In this document: positions 24,518 to 33,579 of the stretch, one piece after another
Layout of the letters: every line of letters begins with the position of its first letter
How positions within the stretch are numbered: the stretch's first letter is position 1
NCBI GenBank assembly: GCA_010671905.1
Contig: JAAHII010000001.1
Coordinates: 7,030,026-7,094,025 of the forward strand
DNA: 64,000 nucleotides
Direction: 5' to 3'
From: Leptolyngbya sp. SIOISBB
GTDB lineage: Bacteria; Cyanobacteriota; Cyanobacteriia; Phormidesmidales; Phormidesmidaceae
Program-made: the position numbers and the translations under genes
Notes under the pieces: model-generated
Database searches by the model: none
What the model was told of the DNA's origin: nothing
What the model saw: the letters and a program-made list of their open reading frames with translations, nothing else

Positions 24518-26653
24518 TATTTCATCTTGCGGTAGGGCTTATAGGATGTTTTTTCGGTCAATGATTGTTTATACCGTCTAATCTGAAGCTGAATAACTCG
24601 ACGATAAGAGACAAGCGTTTTTATATCAGGATGGGAGACCTCTCGGGAAAGTCTTTTTTCAAACTGTACTAAAAATGGACGTTTTGCAGCTTCGTTTAAA
24701 TAAATTCCACCTTTAGCATTTGGCCAGGTAAAGTCTGTCGGTTTAAAGAACTTTTGATTGATAAGCCGCACCACCAAGCTATCCACAATCGGAGAGCGAA
24801 ACTCCTCCACTAAGTCAAACGCCAGAAAGGTTTGCTTTTTCTCCGAGCCGTGCAGATTTCCTAAATACGGATTTAAGCCTTCTGCAAATAGTAGGCTCAA
24901 CACGTTGTTAAAGAGCAACGTGTAGCCAAAGCTCAGTAATGAGTTGATCGGGTCTTTCGGTGGACGCCGATTCCTTTCTGTAAAGGTGAACGCGTCATTA
25001 ACAATGAGCTGTCCCAGTGCTTTGAAATATCGTGTGGCGGCACTGCCCTCATAGCCTCTGAGAACATTGAGCGATTCTGCCTGCTCTGCCCTGGCGATAT
25101 CTTCTGTGAGTCCGGCAATAGCTGCGGCCACAGCAGACATCTGCCGCTTACGATTGAGCCTTAACAGGAGCTGCTTTGAATTCATGAGTTTGCCCTGCAC
25201 GATCGCTCGCGCTGTTGCCAGCTTAAATGCCTCATCGGTTTGGCGCTGATATTGAGCCATCTCAACTCGAATATCATCGTATTCAGCACTCCAGAGATGG
25301 CCTTTGTAGTCGCCAAGCTGCGACATAAAAACAACCGGTACCTGATTTGCCAAACAGTCTGAGATCACCGCTGTGGTCAATTGGATGTTGCCGAATACGA
25401 GTAGACGCTCAACCTCTCGCGTGGGAATCTCTAACAGCTCTTCCTGGGGGGCTTTGACGAGATAACGTCCCTGCTCCTTTTTTACCGTTGCCCCTTGTTG
25501 CAGCAGATAAAGCGTAGACATGCCTGGCCTCCAGATGGGTTCGTTGGATTTAATTTCGATGGGTTTTTCCGATCTCACTCGATACCCCAGCACAACAAAT
25601 AGTGGGGGTGGGATAGGGCGCTGAGTCTGATCAATCGCCAGCTTGAGGGCCGAGTGCATTTGAGTGGGCGCTCGGATCGGTTCTGAGTGCACAATCTTGA
25701 GATCGGAGTCAGGGTGTTTGATGTTTGGTTTGGGAGGCGATCGCTTCTTGATCGGCACTACCAAATCGCCGACAAAGGCATGCCCCAAGAACCGAAACCC
25801 TTGATCAAAATGGGTGATTTGGGTTTTCTCAGGATGCAGTCTTAGGCCCATATCCGCCAGCCAGTCAGCAATTTGAGGGTGAATATCCACAATTTGCGTC
25901 TGGCGTCGCCCTAAGACCACAAAATCATCGCCATAGCGCACCAGCTTAAGGGGCGTATCCTGTAGCGCTTCATCAAAGTCATCTAAGTAGATATTGGCCA
26001 ATAGGGGCGAAACAACTGCTCCTTGGGGAATTCCCTCCTTCGGAAAGACGATGCCTTCCCGTGTCAGCACTCCAGCTGCAATCCATTGTTTGACTAAGTG
26101 CAACACGAGGGCATAAAAAGCTCGGTGCAAGGGGGAACTCTCCTGATCGGAGGGACTTTGCCAGCGATAGGGGCAGTCTTTCGGCCACTTCTGCCAACAG
26201 ACGATTGTGCCCCACGTGGTCGAAATATTTGATGATGTCTGCATCCAAGAGCCATTCGTACCCCCGGCGATGCCAGGCTGTGACTTGTTCAACGGCCATG
26301 CGGTGGGAGCGGCCCGGACGATAGGCAAAACTGCTGGTCTCAAACTGGGGCTCCATGAGGGGATGCAAAACATTGAGTAGGGCTTGCTGCACAATGCGAT
26401 CGCGCACGGCAGGCACTCGCAGCTCACGCCAACTATGGTCTTTTTTGGGGATAAAAATTTGCCGCAGCGGTAACGGACGGTAGGTGCCATTGGTCACCCG
26501 CTGGCGCAGTTGCTGCAGCTTGCGGTCTCGGTGTTGACCAAACTGACGGATGGTTTCGCCATCCACCCCAGCACACCCTTTGTTAGACGCCACCTTACGC
26601 CAAGCCGCCTCAAAGTTCTCAGCGGATAGAAACCGCTCAAGCTGCTGATTCAT
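24517..26653 (-). CDS. cas1: Reverse transcriptase-Cas1 fusion, frameshifted in the RT domain
   Basis: The N-terminal RT of the group II intron type has motif A-type LLDADIIKYFDHV, motif B-type GIPQGAVVSPLLANIYLD and catalytic YGDD (VRYGDDFVVL). The C-terminal Cas1 integrase has the conserved glutamate in YEGSAATRYF, histidine in GNLHGSEKKQ and acidic residues in LVEEFRSPIVDSL. RT-Cas1 acquires spacers from RNA. The frame breaks after HNRLLAEVAERL; deletion of one base in the G4 run at 26170-26173 (plus-strand numbering) restores a 711-residue protein through PYRWQSPSDQ to ALVLHLVKQWIAAGV. No Cas6 domain is fused. As read, both catalytic halves are in different frames, so the fusion would not be made. 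An operator-like box lies 44 bases upstream of the start. Confidence 0.92.
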
Positions 26654-26696
26654 CGGGAAACAGACTGAACAGGGTCATCCCTATTAAGGCATCTGC

Positions 26697-26716
26697 TTTG
26701 AAGAGGGGTCTTCCAA
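26697..26716. promoter_or_regulatory. Shared operator-like box upstream of RT-cas1
   Basis: TTTGAAGAGGGGTCTTCCAA contains the inverted repeat GAAGA-GGGG-TCTTC. The identical 20 bases occur at 38505-38524, between the divergent WYL regulator and csx3 genes. Both copies sit just upstream of CRISPR genes, suggesting a common regulator, most simply the WYL protein itself. Confidence 0.6.
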
Positions 26717-26748
26717 ATAGGGAGTTACGGGGGGATGAGAGCTGACGT

Positions 26749-27616
26749 CAGCGATCGTCCCCTTGCGGGGAATGGGTTGAGAAAGAAAGGCGAGAAAGGC
26801 TGGTTTGATTTACCACTTGGCACCCAGTTTCCATCCCCTTGCGGGGAATGGATTGAGAAAGTGTCTATGATCTAGCGACTAAGGCAGGCAATGACGGACG
26901 TGTTTCCGTCCCCTTGCGGGGAATGGGTTGAGAAAGGTTTAGAAGAGGTGATCGGTCATGATCACAATCACAAATCGTTTCCGTCCCCTTGCGGGGAATG
27001 GGTTGAGAAAGTCAGTGGTGGTTCTGCCGTTAATCGGAAGACTGAAATGGGAAGTTTCCGTCCCCTTGCGGGGAATTGGTTGGGAAAGTTTGTAAGCTCT
27101 AGTTTTCCCATGGAGGAAGGACTTATGGTAGTTTCCGTCCCCTTGCGGGGAATTGGTTGGGAAAGATTGCTATTTGGAACGGTTTACCTGATTGGGCGAA
27201 ATGGTTTCCATCCCCTTGCGGGGAATAGCTTGGGAAAGACGCCGAGATAATGGGGATTATGTTTTGATTGATGCTGGAGTGTTTCCATCCCCCCTTGCGG
27301 GGAATTGGTTGGGAAAGCATCGATATCAATATCGCAGAAGGCTGATAAGTGCGAAAGTTTCCATCCCCTTGCGGGGAATAGCTTGGGAAAGTACGGTTTG
27401 CGTGTCAGTTGCGTAAGGTTGCGTCGACATGGTTTTCGTCCCCTTGCGGGGAATGGGTTGAGAAATGTCACTGAAAGATCTACTGAAACGGAGATTGACT
27501 CTGCAGTTTCCGTCCCCTTGCGGGGAATGGGTTGAGAAAGAGCCCGTTGTCGGACAAGTTGTCACGGTTGATCCGTTCCAGGTTTCCGTCCCCTTGCGGG
27601 GAATGGGTTGAGAAAG
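26749..27616 (-). CRISPR. CRISPR array 2: 12 repeats, 11 spacers, repeats variable
   Basis: Repeats start at 26749, 26827, 26902, 26977, 27054, 27131, 27204, 27281, 27357, 27432, 27506 and 27582. On the plus strand they read GTTTCCGTCCCCTTGCGGGG followed by a variable tail: GAATGGGTTGAGAAAG, GAATTGGTTGGGAAAG or GAATAGCTTGGGAAAG. Several have CCATCC in place of CCGTCC. The leftmost repeat (26749) has lost its first six bases, as expected for the distal end of a minus-strand array. The repeat at 27281 carries two extra Cs and that at 27432 two substitutions. The array lies between RT-cas1 and the CARF membrane gene. Confidence 0.97.
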
Positions 27617-27861
27617 GGCTTTCTGAGAAAACCTTATGCATTAAGCGATTTAAGCCTCGAATCGACGCATTAGAAAATCGGCTTGATTTCGTCAATCTTG
27701 AATCTTGCTTTTAGGAAACTTTAGAGCGCCGAACCCCTGACTTGGCAAGGTATCGACGCATTAGAACGAGGCTATGCGGTTTTCAAGGATCTGACTTAAT
27801 GCGTCGATTTTAGCGCAAGGCGCAAATTTCAGTATGGCATTCTGGCAAACCACCTTGAGAT
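27617..27861 (-). promoter_or_regulatory. Leader of CRISPR array 2
   Basis: This region contains ATCGACGCATTAGAA at 27661-27675 and again at 27752-27766 (91 bases apart), and GGTTTTCAAGGATC at 27778-27791. The distances from the array edge (45 bases), between motifs (91) and to the GGTTTTCAAGGATC box (117) match the leader of array 1 (46, 91, 117). An inverted copy, TTAATGCGTCGA, lies just downstream. Confidence 0.7.
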
Positions 27862-28704
27862 CTATCGAACCGCCTTGAGACGATAGGCCACCCTAATTTC
27901 GACAATTTGCCGCGATTCCCCGCGAGTCGTAATGTACTCTAGCCGTCGTTCAGGGCGAGTGCAGGCCAGAAAAGCCCCAACGCCCAACGGTTTAGTGCCC
28001 CCTGTGATATCCACAATTAAATCTGTTTCAGCGATGCCCAGTGAGTCAGCATGGCCATAAATTGCGTTCACCAGATGCAAAACATAATCAGGGTCGTAGA
28101 TGGTTTCGGGGCTGACCTTGAGTCGAAAAGGCTGGTCAGGCTGTTGGGGATTCGCCAGGACAAACTCGCCATAAAAGAGCGTCAGCCGTTCGCCAATGCC
28201 CTCCGCAATCAGCCGCTGCTCCAAACGACGAGCATAGTCCACCGATTCAGTGGTGCAGATAATCCAGCAGTACTCTAAACAGGGTAGACGTCCTTGATGC
28301 CAATGGTGACGAATGGCAAATTCTGCCGGTGAGTCCTCTTTGGGACTCATAATCACCACCAGTCCCCGACAGGTGTCTCGGAGTGGCACCACTTTGGCCG
28401 TATCTGGAATCACAGCATCCGCGAGGCCCACCTTAGTCATACCCCGTCGCACCCAATCGGTCAGGTTGGTGCCGTATATCAACAGCAGGGTCAACAGCAA
28501 CAAGCCAAACAGCACCCAAAACCGAAAAACCGCCAAACTCTGGATATTCAGGTTGGTTTGTAGCCAAGCCCCTAAATTCTCCCAAAACAGGTCGGAGACG
28601 CCACTGGAAAACAAATTCAGGAGCACGACCCCAATGATGAAGAAGGAGAGGAAATTTTTGGTCGGGTCGCTCAGCGCTTGAAGGATGGGATTACGGCGAG
28701 ACAT
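27862..28704 (-). CDS. Two-TM membrane protein with CARF-like domain (candidate cyclic-oligoadenylate effector)
   Basis: This 280-residue protein has two N-terminal TM helices (about residues 18-34 and 57-77) followed by a cytoplasmic Rossmann-like domain. The motif VDITGGTKPLGVGAF (residues 231-245) is the signature DxTGGTK of CARF and related cyclic-oligoadenylate sensors. Known membrane CARF proteins such as Cam1 open pores or perturb the membrane when ligand binds. This one has two helices rather than one. It lies next to the type III-A genes, separated by a MITE-like element. The C-terminus is a short basic tail with no nuclease motif. Membrane disruption as output is inference. Confidence 0.78.
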   Translation of the reverse strand: MSRRNPILQALSDPTKNFLSFFIIGVVLLNLFSSGVSDLFWENLGAWLQTNLNIQSLAVFRFWVLFGLLLLTLLLIYGTNLTDWVRRGMTKVGLADAVIPDTAKVVPLRDTCRGLVVIMSPKEDSPAEFAIRHHWHQGRLPCLEYCWIICTTESVDYARRLEQRLIAEGIGERLTLFYGEFVLANPQQPDQPFRLKVSPETIYDPDYVLHLVNAIYGHADSLGIAETDLIVDITGGTKPLGVGAFLACTRPERRLEYITTRGESRQIVEIRVAYRLKAVR

Positions 28705-29248
28705 GGGGATAGATGAGGGGGTGGACTTCTGACTCCTAGTACTGCTACACGAAATTCAAAACACTCTCCGAGAAGGACAAAGCTGTACGAAATTCAAAAT
28801 CATCTTTTAGATAAGACTTCTGAGCACTCTAAATGGTAAGCAGATTTCTGCCGTGAGGTATTAGACCTCTTGCACGAATAAAATAAGGCCCCTCTCTGTC
28901 ACCCAAGATTGATACTGCTGGCGAAATATTTTGTAAGGTGATGCGCCCCCTAAATCCCCCAATGCTGGGGGACTTCCGGCCTCTGGCTCCCCCAAAGTTG
29001 GGGGGTGGGGGGCCTCGGAAAACGCAATGTCATCACAAATGTTGCTAAATGTTGATTTTGCCATTGGTATCAAGATTGAGGGAAACTGCTCTCGATATCC
29101 TGTATGTCCTGAATATCAGCTCAAAAGTCCCTCGGAATTGGGGGGTTAAAGCCCTCCGGGCATACAAGAAAAGGAGGGGGCCAGCATTGATGCAAGAGGT
29201 CTACTAACTCCTGATTTCTGACTCCTAACTTCGATTTCCCTCATTCTG
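28705..29248. other. Intergenic region containing a MITE-like insertion
   Basis: The 5' flank of the CARF membrane gene holds the direct repeat ACGAAATTCAAAA (near 28749 and 28787), a simple sequence common between cyanobacterial genes. The rest is the element at 28862-29203. There is no gene. Confidence 0.5.
28862..29203. mobile_element. MITE-like non-autonomous element with 13-base terminal inverted repeats
   Basis: TAGACCTCTTGCA at 28862-28874 is exactly complementary to TGCAAGAGGTCTA at 29191-29203. Sub-terminal parts are also roughly complementary (AAGGCCCC and GGGGGCC). Inside are C- and G-rich blocks of the CCCCCTAAATCCCCC type that are dispersed in cyanobacterial genomes. No transposase is encoded in the 342 bases. 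It sits between the CARF-RelE-like gene and the CARF membrane gene and may have split one operon. No clear target duplication beyond TA is visible. Confidence 0.65.
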
Positions 29249-30382
29249 TTATGCCTGGTAGGTTTTGGCTAAATGGATTGCGACGGTGTTGGTTTCGGCT
29301 CGGGTGCGGCCTGTGGTTTGGATGCAAATACCGTATCCAACATCGGTCCAGGTCAAGACAAATTCAATCAGGCCGTTGGGTTTGGCTCGGCGAATGGGAT
29401 GCAGGGCCTTGGGGTTAAATGGCAGCGAGTTGACAATAGCGGTGACATAGGGATATTGCCGGATTTTTTGGGCAAAGTCTTCTAAGACATCTTTGCCATG
29501 GTCATCTCGGAGCTTAATCGGCTTCTGGTCAGGAGGGGTCTCTACTTGGGGCACAAGACTGAGGAGCGTGGTCTCTTGTTTGGCAAACTGGAGGCGGCAG
29601 CGATTGTGAAAGAGTTGCCCCATGGCCGACAATGCCACATACGGAACGTCTTCACCGTCGGGGGATGCAAGACCAACTTCATCGATCATGGCCCCAACTG
29701 GGAGATCTTGCAGATCGTCTGCCACTTCAGATTTGGGGAGTTGCTGCTGTTGTTCTAATTCCTCAAACAGGCCGTAATGATTGAGCCACAGGTTCAGGTC
29801 TAGTGAAACGGGTTGCGGCGGCAGCTCAATCACCTTGGAAAATCGCTCAAACAGGTAATAAACCGGAATTTCAAAGGCTTGGCCAATCATGCCCGCAAAG
29901 GAGATTTGGGCTTTGTAGCCGCCTGTGGCGTTAATCGCGATACTTTCAGGTGATCGCTTTTGCACCTCAAGGCTGATCTCGCGCACTAGATTCTTCAGCC
30001 CCTCTTGCTGAAAGGTGGCAACACTTTGATCATTGAGGCCGGTTAACACCCGCGACGATTCAACTTGCTCAAACTGAAACGGGTTCGTGTTGTGACGATA
30101 GTATTGCTCAAGAAGTTGGCCAATCTTCTTGCCATCCGGGGTATCCGAAACCAAGAAGATCAGGCAAAGGCGTCGGTCTAAAATTCCTTCTTGGCAGATG
30201 CTAGCGATCGAATTGATTTCGGCTCCACACAGTCGCTCGCTGGGCTCTTTTTGTAGGAGGGCAAGGGCCACTGCTTTGAGATTTTCAGCGTCCCACGCCT
30301 GATATATCGGATCGTCTGGGGAAAGCCTGCTAAGGTTGCCCATCAAACTGGTGCCAACCGTGCAAATAAGAGTGTGTCTCAT
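29249..30382 (-). CDS. CARF protein with RelE-like C-terminal domain (type III effector)
   Basis: This 377-residue protein starts MRHTLICTVGTSLMGNL, the first strand and ligand loop of a CARF domain, and has a second CARF motif, NATGGYKAQISF (residues 151-162). This is the APE2256-like CARF family. The C-terminal ~90 residues (DVLEDFAQKIRQYPYVTAIV to the end) have the helix-helix-sheet pattern of RelE/ParE, which suggests ribosome-linked mRNA cleavage when cyclic oligoadenylate binds. No HEPN RxxxxH motif is visible, so it is not a classical Csm6. Its ATG overlaps the stop of cas6 by four bases, so it is part of the effector operon. The RelE assignment is from pattern only. Confidence 0.75.
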   Translation of the reverse strand: MRHTLICTVGTSLMGNLSRLSPDDPIYQAWDAENLKAVALALLQKEPSERLCGAEINSIASICQEGILDRRLCLIFLVSDTPDGKKIGQLLEQYYRHNTNPFQFEQVESSRVLTGLNDQSVATFQQEGLKNLVREISLEVQKRSPESIAINATGGYKAQISFAGMIGQAFEIPVYYLFERFSKVIELPPQPVSLDLNLWLNHYGLFEELEQQQQLPKSEVADDLQDLPVGAMIDEVGLASPDGEDVPYVALSAMGQLFHNRCRLQFAKQETTLLSLVPQVETPPDQKPIKLRDDHGKDVLEDFAQKIRQYPYVTAIVNSLPFNPKALHPIRRAKPNGLIEFVLTWTDVGYGICIQTTGRTRAETNTVAIHLAKTYQA

Positions 30383-31164
30383 GGGTCATTGGTGGGGTTA
30401 GAAGGGGATAAAAAAGTCGTCCGTCCCATGCCTAGTCGAGTCTTGGTTCCGGTCCCAGCCCAGGCCGCATAGTGTATGAGCAATTCAGCGACATTGGCCA
30501 AGAGCGGGTCAATGCGAGACAATATCCGCAGTGAGACGTTTCCCGTAAAACCACTGACGTAGTGCTTGTGGACAGGAAATGGCTGGGACTGAATACGGTG
30601 ACGAGTCAGGGCGATCGCTTCGCCTAGATACCCAATTAACTCATCGCCTCCCAAATAGACTGGGGCAAAGTGATTCCAGCGCTCTAGCCAACTGCGGAAC
30701 ATCAGCGGGGGGAGAGGTAACGGCAGATAGAGACGATTTTGCGAAAACGCGGTGGGCGTATCAAAGGTGAGATCAAACTGGCGCTTGGGTTCTGGCTCAG
30801 CTGCCACCTGTTCGTGATAGAGCGCCTCATAGCTACTGGTGCAATCTTGGCGATCGATAATTTGAAAGGTCGCGCCTAGACAAGACAGGTGTTCGCCCAG
30901 GTCTAGGGTAGCGATCGCCTTGGCAGACGACTCCTGCAAACCGGTCAGAGAAAGTTGATAAAACTCGCCAGGCTGAAACGTGACAAACTCCCGAGAGGCG
31001 GTGCGGGGACCAAGAATACCGGCAAAGGTTGTCGAGGGAATTGACTCGCTCCCCAGATCAATCGCAAGGCGTGAGTGTAGCGATTTCCCTAGCTCTAGCC
31101 CATAGGATTTAGGCACCGAAATCGCGGTGTCGGTAGTGAGCGTCCAGGTGGAGCGGATGAGCAT
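30379..31164 (-). CDS. cas6: CRISPR RNA endoribonuclease Cas6
   Basis: This 261-residue RAMP protein has two ferredoxin-like folds and a C-terminal glycine-rich loop, AGTGTKTRLGMGRT (about residues 238-251). FTGNVSLRIL and RSWLERWNHFAP are also typical of Cas6 in type III loci. Cas6 cuts the repeat RNA at the base of its stem to leave an 8-base 5' handle; the handle from all three arrays here would be (G)A-C/T-GGAAAC. It begins two bases after the csm5 stop and overlaps the CARF-RelE-like gene by four bases, so it is in the effector operon. It is clearly different from the cas6 next to array 3. Confidence 0.9.
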   Translation of the reverse strand: MLIRSTWTLTTDTAISVPKSYGLELGKSLHSRLAIDLGSESIPSTTFAGILGPRTASREFVTFQPGEFYQLSLTGLQESSAKAIATLDLGEHLSCLGATFQIIDRQDCTSSYEALYHEQVAAEPEPKRQFDLTFDTPTAFSQNRLYLPLPLPPLMFRSWLERWNHFAPVYLGGDELIGYLGEAIALTRHRIQSQPFPVHKHYVSGFTGNVSLRILSRIDPLLANVAELLIHYAAWAGTGTKTRLGMGRTTFLSPSNPTNDP

Positions 31165-31166
31165 GG

Positions 31167-32444
31167 TTAGATCGTCTCCAGTTTGACCCAGCCTGGGACG
31201 TAGCGGATTTCCCCTTGAGAATTCATGATTGTGCGGCGCGATTTTGGTGCTTCGAACCCTGGAGCGGCAATACCGCAGGTATCACGCACCTCTTTAATCA
31301 GCTCATCCGGCAGGCAGAGATTGACCGTAGTGCCTCTCAGCCCACTGCCCCAACCCAGGCGCAGCGTATGAGGACAAGTCTGAGGCTCATACAGATTGCG
31401 GATATGGTCAAAATCCAGATTCCGGCCTTGTGCTTCGGGGTTATTTTGTACGGCAGCCCAATAATCATGCTCAAAGTCCCACTGCTCTTGGGCAAACCCT
31501 TGGCAGATTTGCAGTAAATCCTCGACGGACTGAAAGGGCAACTTCATGCCCTTTTGATGGTGGAACCAGGACAGCATTTCGTGATCCACGCTGAGGGTAA
31601 ACTGGGTCCGCACGTTGAATGCCAGTTCGGCATAGATAGACGCCCGGTATTTGGCCCGATAGTCAGGAAAGCGACTGGAGACAATCACCTCATTGACCAC
31701 CGACAAATTTCTGAAAAGTGGTCGTTTCCCTTCCCGCTGTATTCTTTCCTCAATTAGAGGCGCTGAGTCTGAGACGCTGACGGCTCTCATAATATCGGTG
31801 TTTGGGCCTTGGCGGGTTCTGGCGTTTCTGCCTTGGTAGGTTAAGCCGTAATTTGAGAAGAGCTCATCCATAAACAACCGATCATCGGCAAATTTAGCCT
31901 TCCGCCGCAGGTCTCCCATGGATTGTCGCAGCCGATCTTCGATCGCGCTCACTCGATTAGCTTTCGGCACTCGATAGGTGTCAGCATGTTTCAACAGGTG
32001 ATAGGCGATCGCCGTGCGGATGGCCCCCTTGATAGATGAGCCGGGAATGTAATGATGCCCAAAGCCATTGCGAATCATCGGTCGCAGATCGGTAATGCGC
32101 TGAGTCGTCCATTTCAAGCTGCGTTGCGTCTTGGGAAAAATGGCGGCACCATCTTCGTCTTGGGCAGTCCACCATTTATCACCCAGGGTCTTTTCCAGCA
32201 ACGTACTAATATCTTCTCGGTCTTTGATGCGGTGGATATAGTCATTAAGGGCACCCCGCTGGCGCAAGGTTTGGGCTAGAGACTCCTGATCAGGCAAATA
32301 GACAAATTTTCCGGCCTGCACATACTCAAACGGATTTAATCGCGACACCGACGAGCCGATGTGCAGGATCTGGCTGGTTAAGCGAATCTGCTGGGTTTCG
32401 CAAACATCTGGTTTGGTCAGGGATTGACTAGGAGCAATGACCAT
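31167..32444 (-). CDS. csm5: Type III-A effector subunit Csm5
   Basis: This 425-residue RAMP protein caps the 3' end of the crRNA in the Csm complex. It shows the RAMP loop IPGSSIKGAIRTAIAY near residues 132-148 and a late glycine-rich stretch, RLGWGSGLRGTTVNL, near 370. Size and position after csm4 match Csm5. It begins 13 bases downstream of csm4. There is no sign of truncation. Confidence 0.9.
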   Translation of the reverse strand: MVIAPSQSLTKPDVCETQQIRLTSQILHIGSSVSRLNPFEYVQAGKFVYLPDQESLAQTLRQRGALNDYIHRIKDREDISTLLEKTLGDKWWTAQDEDGAAIFPKTQRSLKWTTQRITDLRPMIRNGFGHHYIPGSSIKGAIRTAIAYHLLKHADTYRVPKANRVSAIEDRLRQSMGDLRRKAKFADDRLFMDELFSNYGLTYQGRNARTRQGPNTDIMRAVSVSDSAPLIEERIQREGKRPLFRNLSVVNEVIVSSRFPDYRAKYRASIYAELAFNVRTQFTLSVDHEMLSWFHHQKGMKLPFQSVEDLLQICQGFAQEQWDFEHDYWAAVQNNPEAQGRNLDFDHIRNLYEPQTCPHTLRLGWGSGLRGTTVNLCLPDELIKEVRDTCGIAAPGFEAPKSRRTIMNSQGEIRYVPGWVKLETI

Positions 32445-32457
32445 AATGATGGATAGA

Positions 32458-33579
32458 TTAAGACGACAAACTGACGGGTAGGCTCAGGGCAACCCCATTG
32501 CGATAGATGGCATGGGGCACCCGACGCCCATCTGCTTGAATGAACTCTGGAGGCGTGACATCCGCCAGTTGTCCCCTAGGTTCTTTGGGAAACACTGAAC
32601 CTTCGGCAAACATGCGGATCATTTGACGGCGCAGCTGCCGACCAGAAAAAGGTGATGCAATCCAGCCGCCTCGTTCCTGGAGGGTATATCTTGCACTGTC
32701 ACCTAACCAAGCTAAATCAATGGCATCATCCCAAAAGAGACTCACCAGGCTGTGGTGATTGCCTCCCGTAAAGGACACAATCTCGTTCCAGTCTTTAGGC
32801 AACGCCTCCCAGGACAGGATGGTAAAGCGACCGGCTCCGCTGGATCGTTCCCCCCCTAACCCTTCCTCTCCCAGGATGGCCAGGGCTTGCATCAAATCGG
32901 TTTCCAGTTCCGCAGCCGCGTCTGGAAACTGGATCAGGAAATACAGGCCAGCTAGATTTTTAACCCCCTCATGCCCCCACGGGGCCGTGCCTTTTCCAGG
33001 CTGCCAGGCAAACTGGATCAGCCCCGTGTGATAAAAATTAGTGGCGCGAGTGGTGCGATCGATCGCTACTTTGGGCAACTCATAGCCCTTGAACGCCTCT
33101 GCATAGTCGAAACAGCCTGCCTGGGCCAGGGCTGTGGACTTATCTGCAGGTTCCGCCGTGTAGGTCTCTAAATCTTGGGCATCCTGAAGCGTAAAACCGC
33201 TTCCCTGATACCAACGCTGCCACACCTCTTTAGGCAAATACTTCAGTTTCTTGAAGGTTTTAGCAAAGCGGAGATCATCACTCATGTAGCCTGGGGGCCG
33301 TTCAACCAACTTGGGCAAGTAGTCGATAAACGTCTCCCCCAGTCGTCGGTAAACAAAGGTGGAGCTAACCCGAAACAGGGGCTCAGCCGTGTTGGTAAAC
33401 TGCTCCAGTAGAGCTTCTACCCTGGCTTTTCCAAAACTTTTAGCGTAGGCGCTGATCCAGGCACTGAATAGGGTGTCTGATCGCACTCGCTCAGACTTCT
33501 GTTCTAAGCCGATACCAGTTTCACCAAAGTGGGTAGGGTTGCGCCCAAAATTCAAGCGCACGAGTTTCCAGTTACTCAT
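32458..33579 (-). CDS. csm4: Type III-A effector subunit Csm4
   Basis: This 373-residue Cas5-like RAMP protein recognises the 5' handle of crRNA. It has the family opening NWKLVRLNFGRNPTHFGETG, then RVRSDTLFSAWI, and the glycine-rich loop GGERSSGAGRFT near residue 250. The start at 33579 is chosen because it overlaps the csm3 stop in ATGAGTAA and follows AAGGAAG; an upstream ATG at 33627 would lie deep inside csm3. It is the usual partner of Cas10. Confidence 0.9.
   Translation of the reverse strand: MSNWKLVRLNFGRNPTHFGETGIGLEQKSERVRSDTLFSAWISAYAKSFGKARVEALLEQFTNTAEPLFRVSSTFVYRRLGETFIDYLPKLVERPPGYMSDDLRFAKTFKKLKYLPKEVWQRWYQGSGFTLQDAQDLETYTAEPADKSTALAQAGCFDYAEAFKGYELPKVAIDRTTRATNFYHTGLIQFAWQPGKGTAPWGHEGVKNLAGLYFLIQFPDAAAELETDLMQALAILGEEGLGGERSSGAGRFTILSWEALPKDWNEIVSFTGGNHHSLVSLFWDDAIDLAWLGDSARYTLQERGGWIASPFSGRQLRRQMIRMFAEGSVFPKEPRGQLADVTPPEFIQADGRRVPHAIYRNGVALSLPVSLSS

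Noticed and set aside
26891-27714. Open frames with repeated FPSPCGEWVEK or NPFPARGRK peptides
   Set aside because: They are read-through of array 2 repeats and spacers.
28861-29073. Proline-rich 70-residue frame (PHPPTLGEPEAGSPPALG)
   Set aside because: It lies in the MITE-like element and its C/G-rich blocks; composition is that of the repeat, with no ribosome-binding site.
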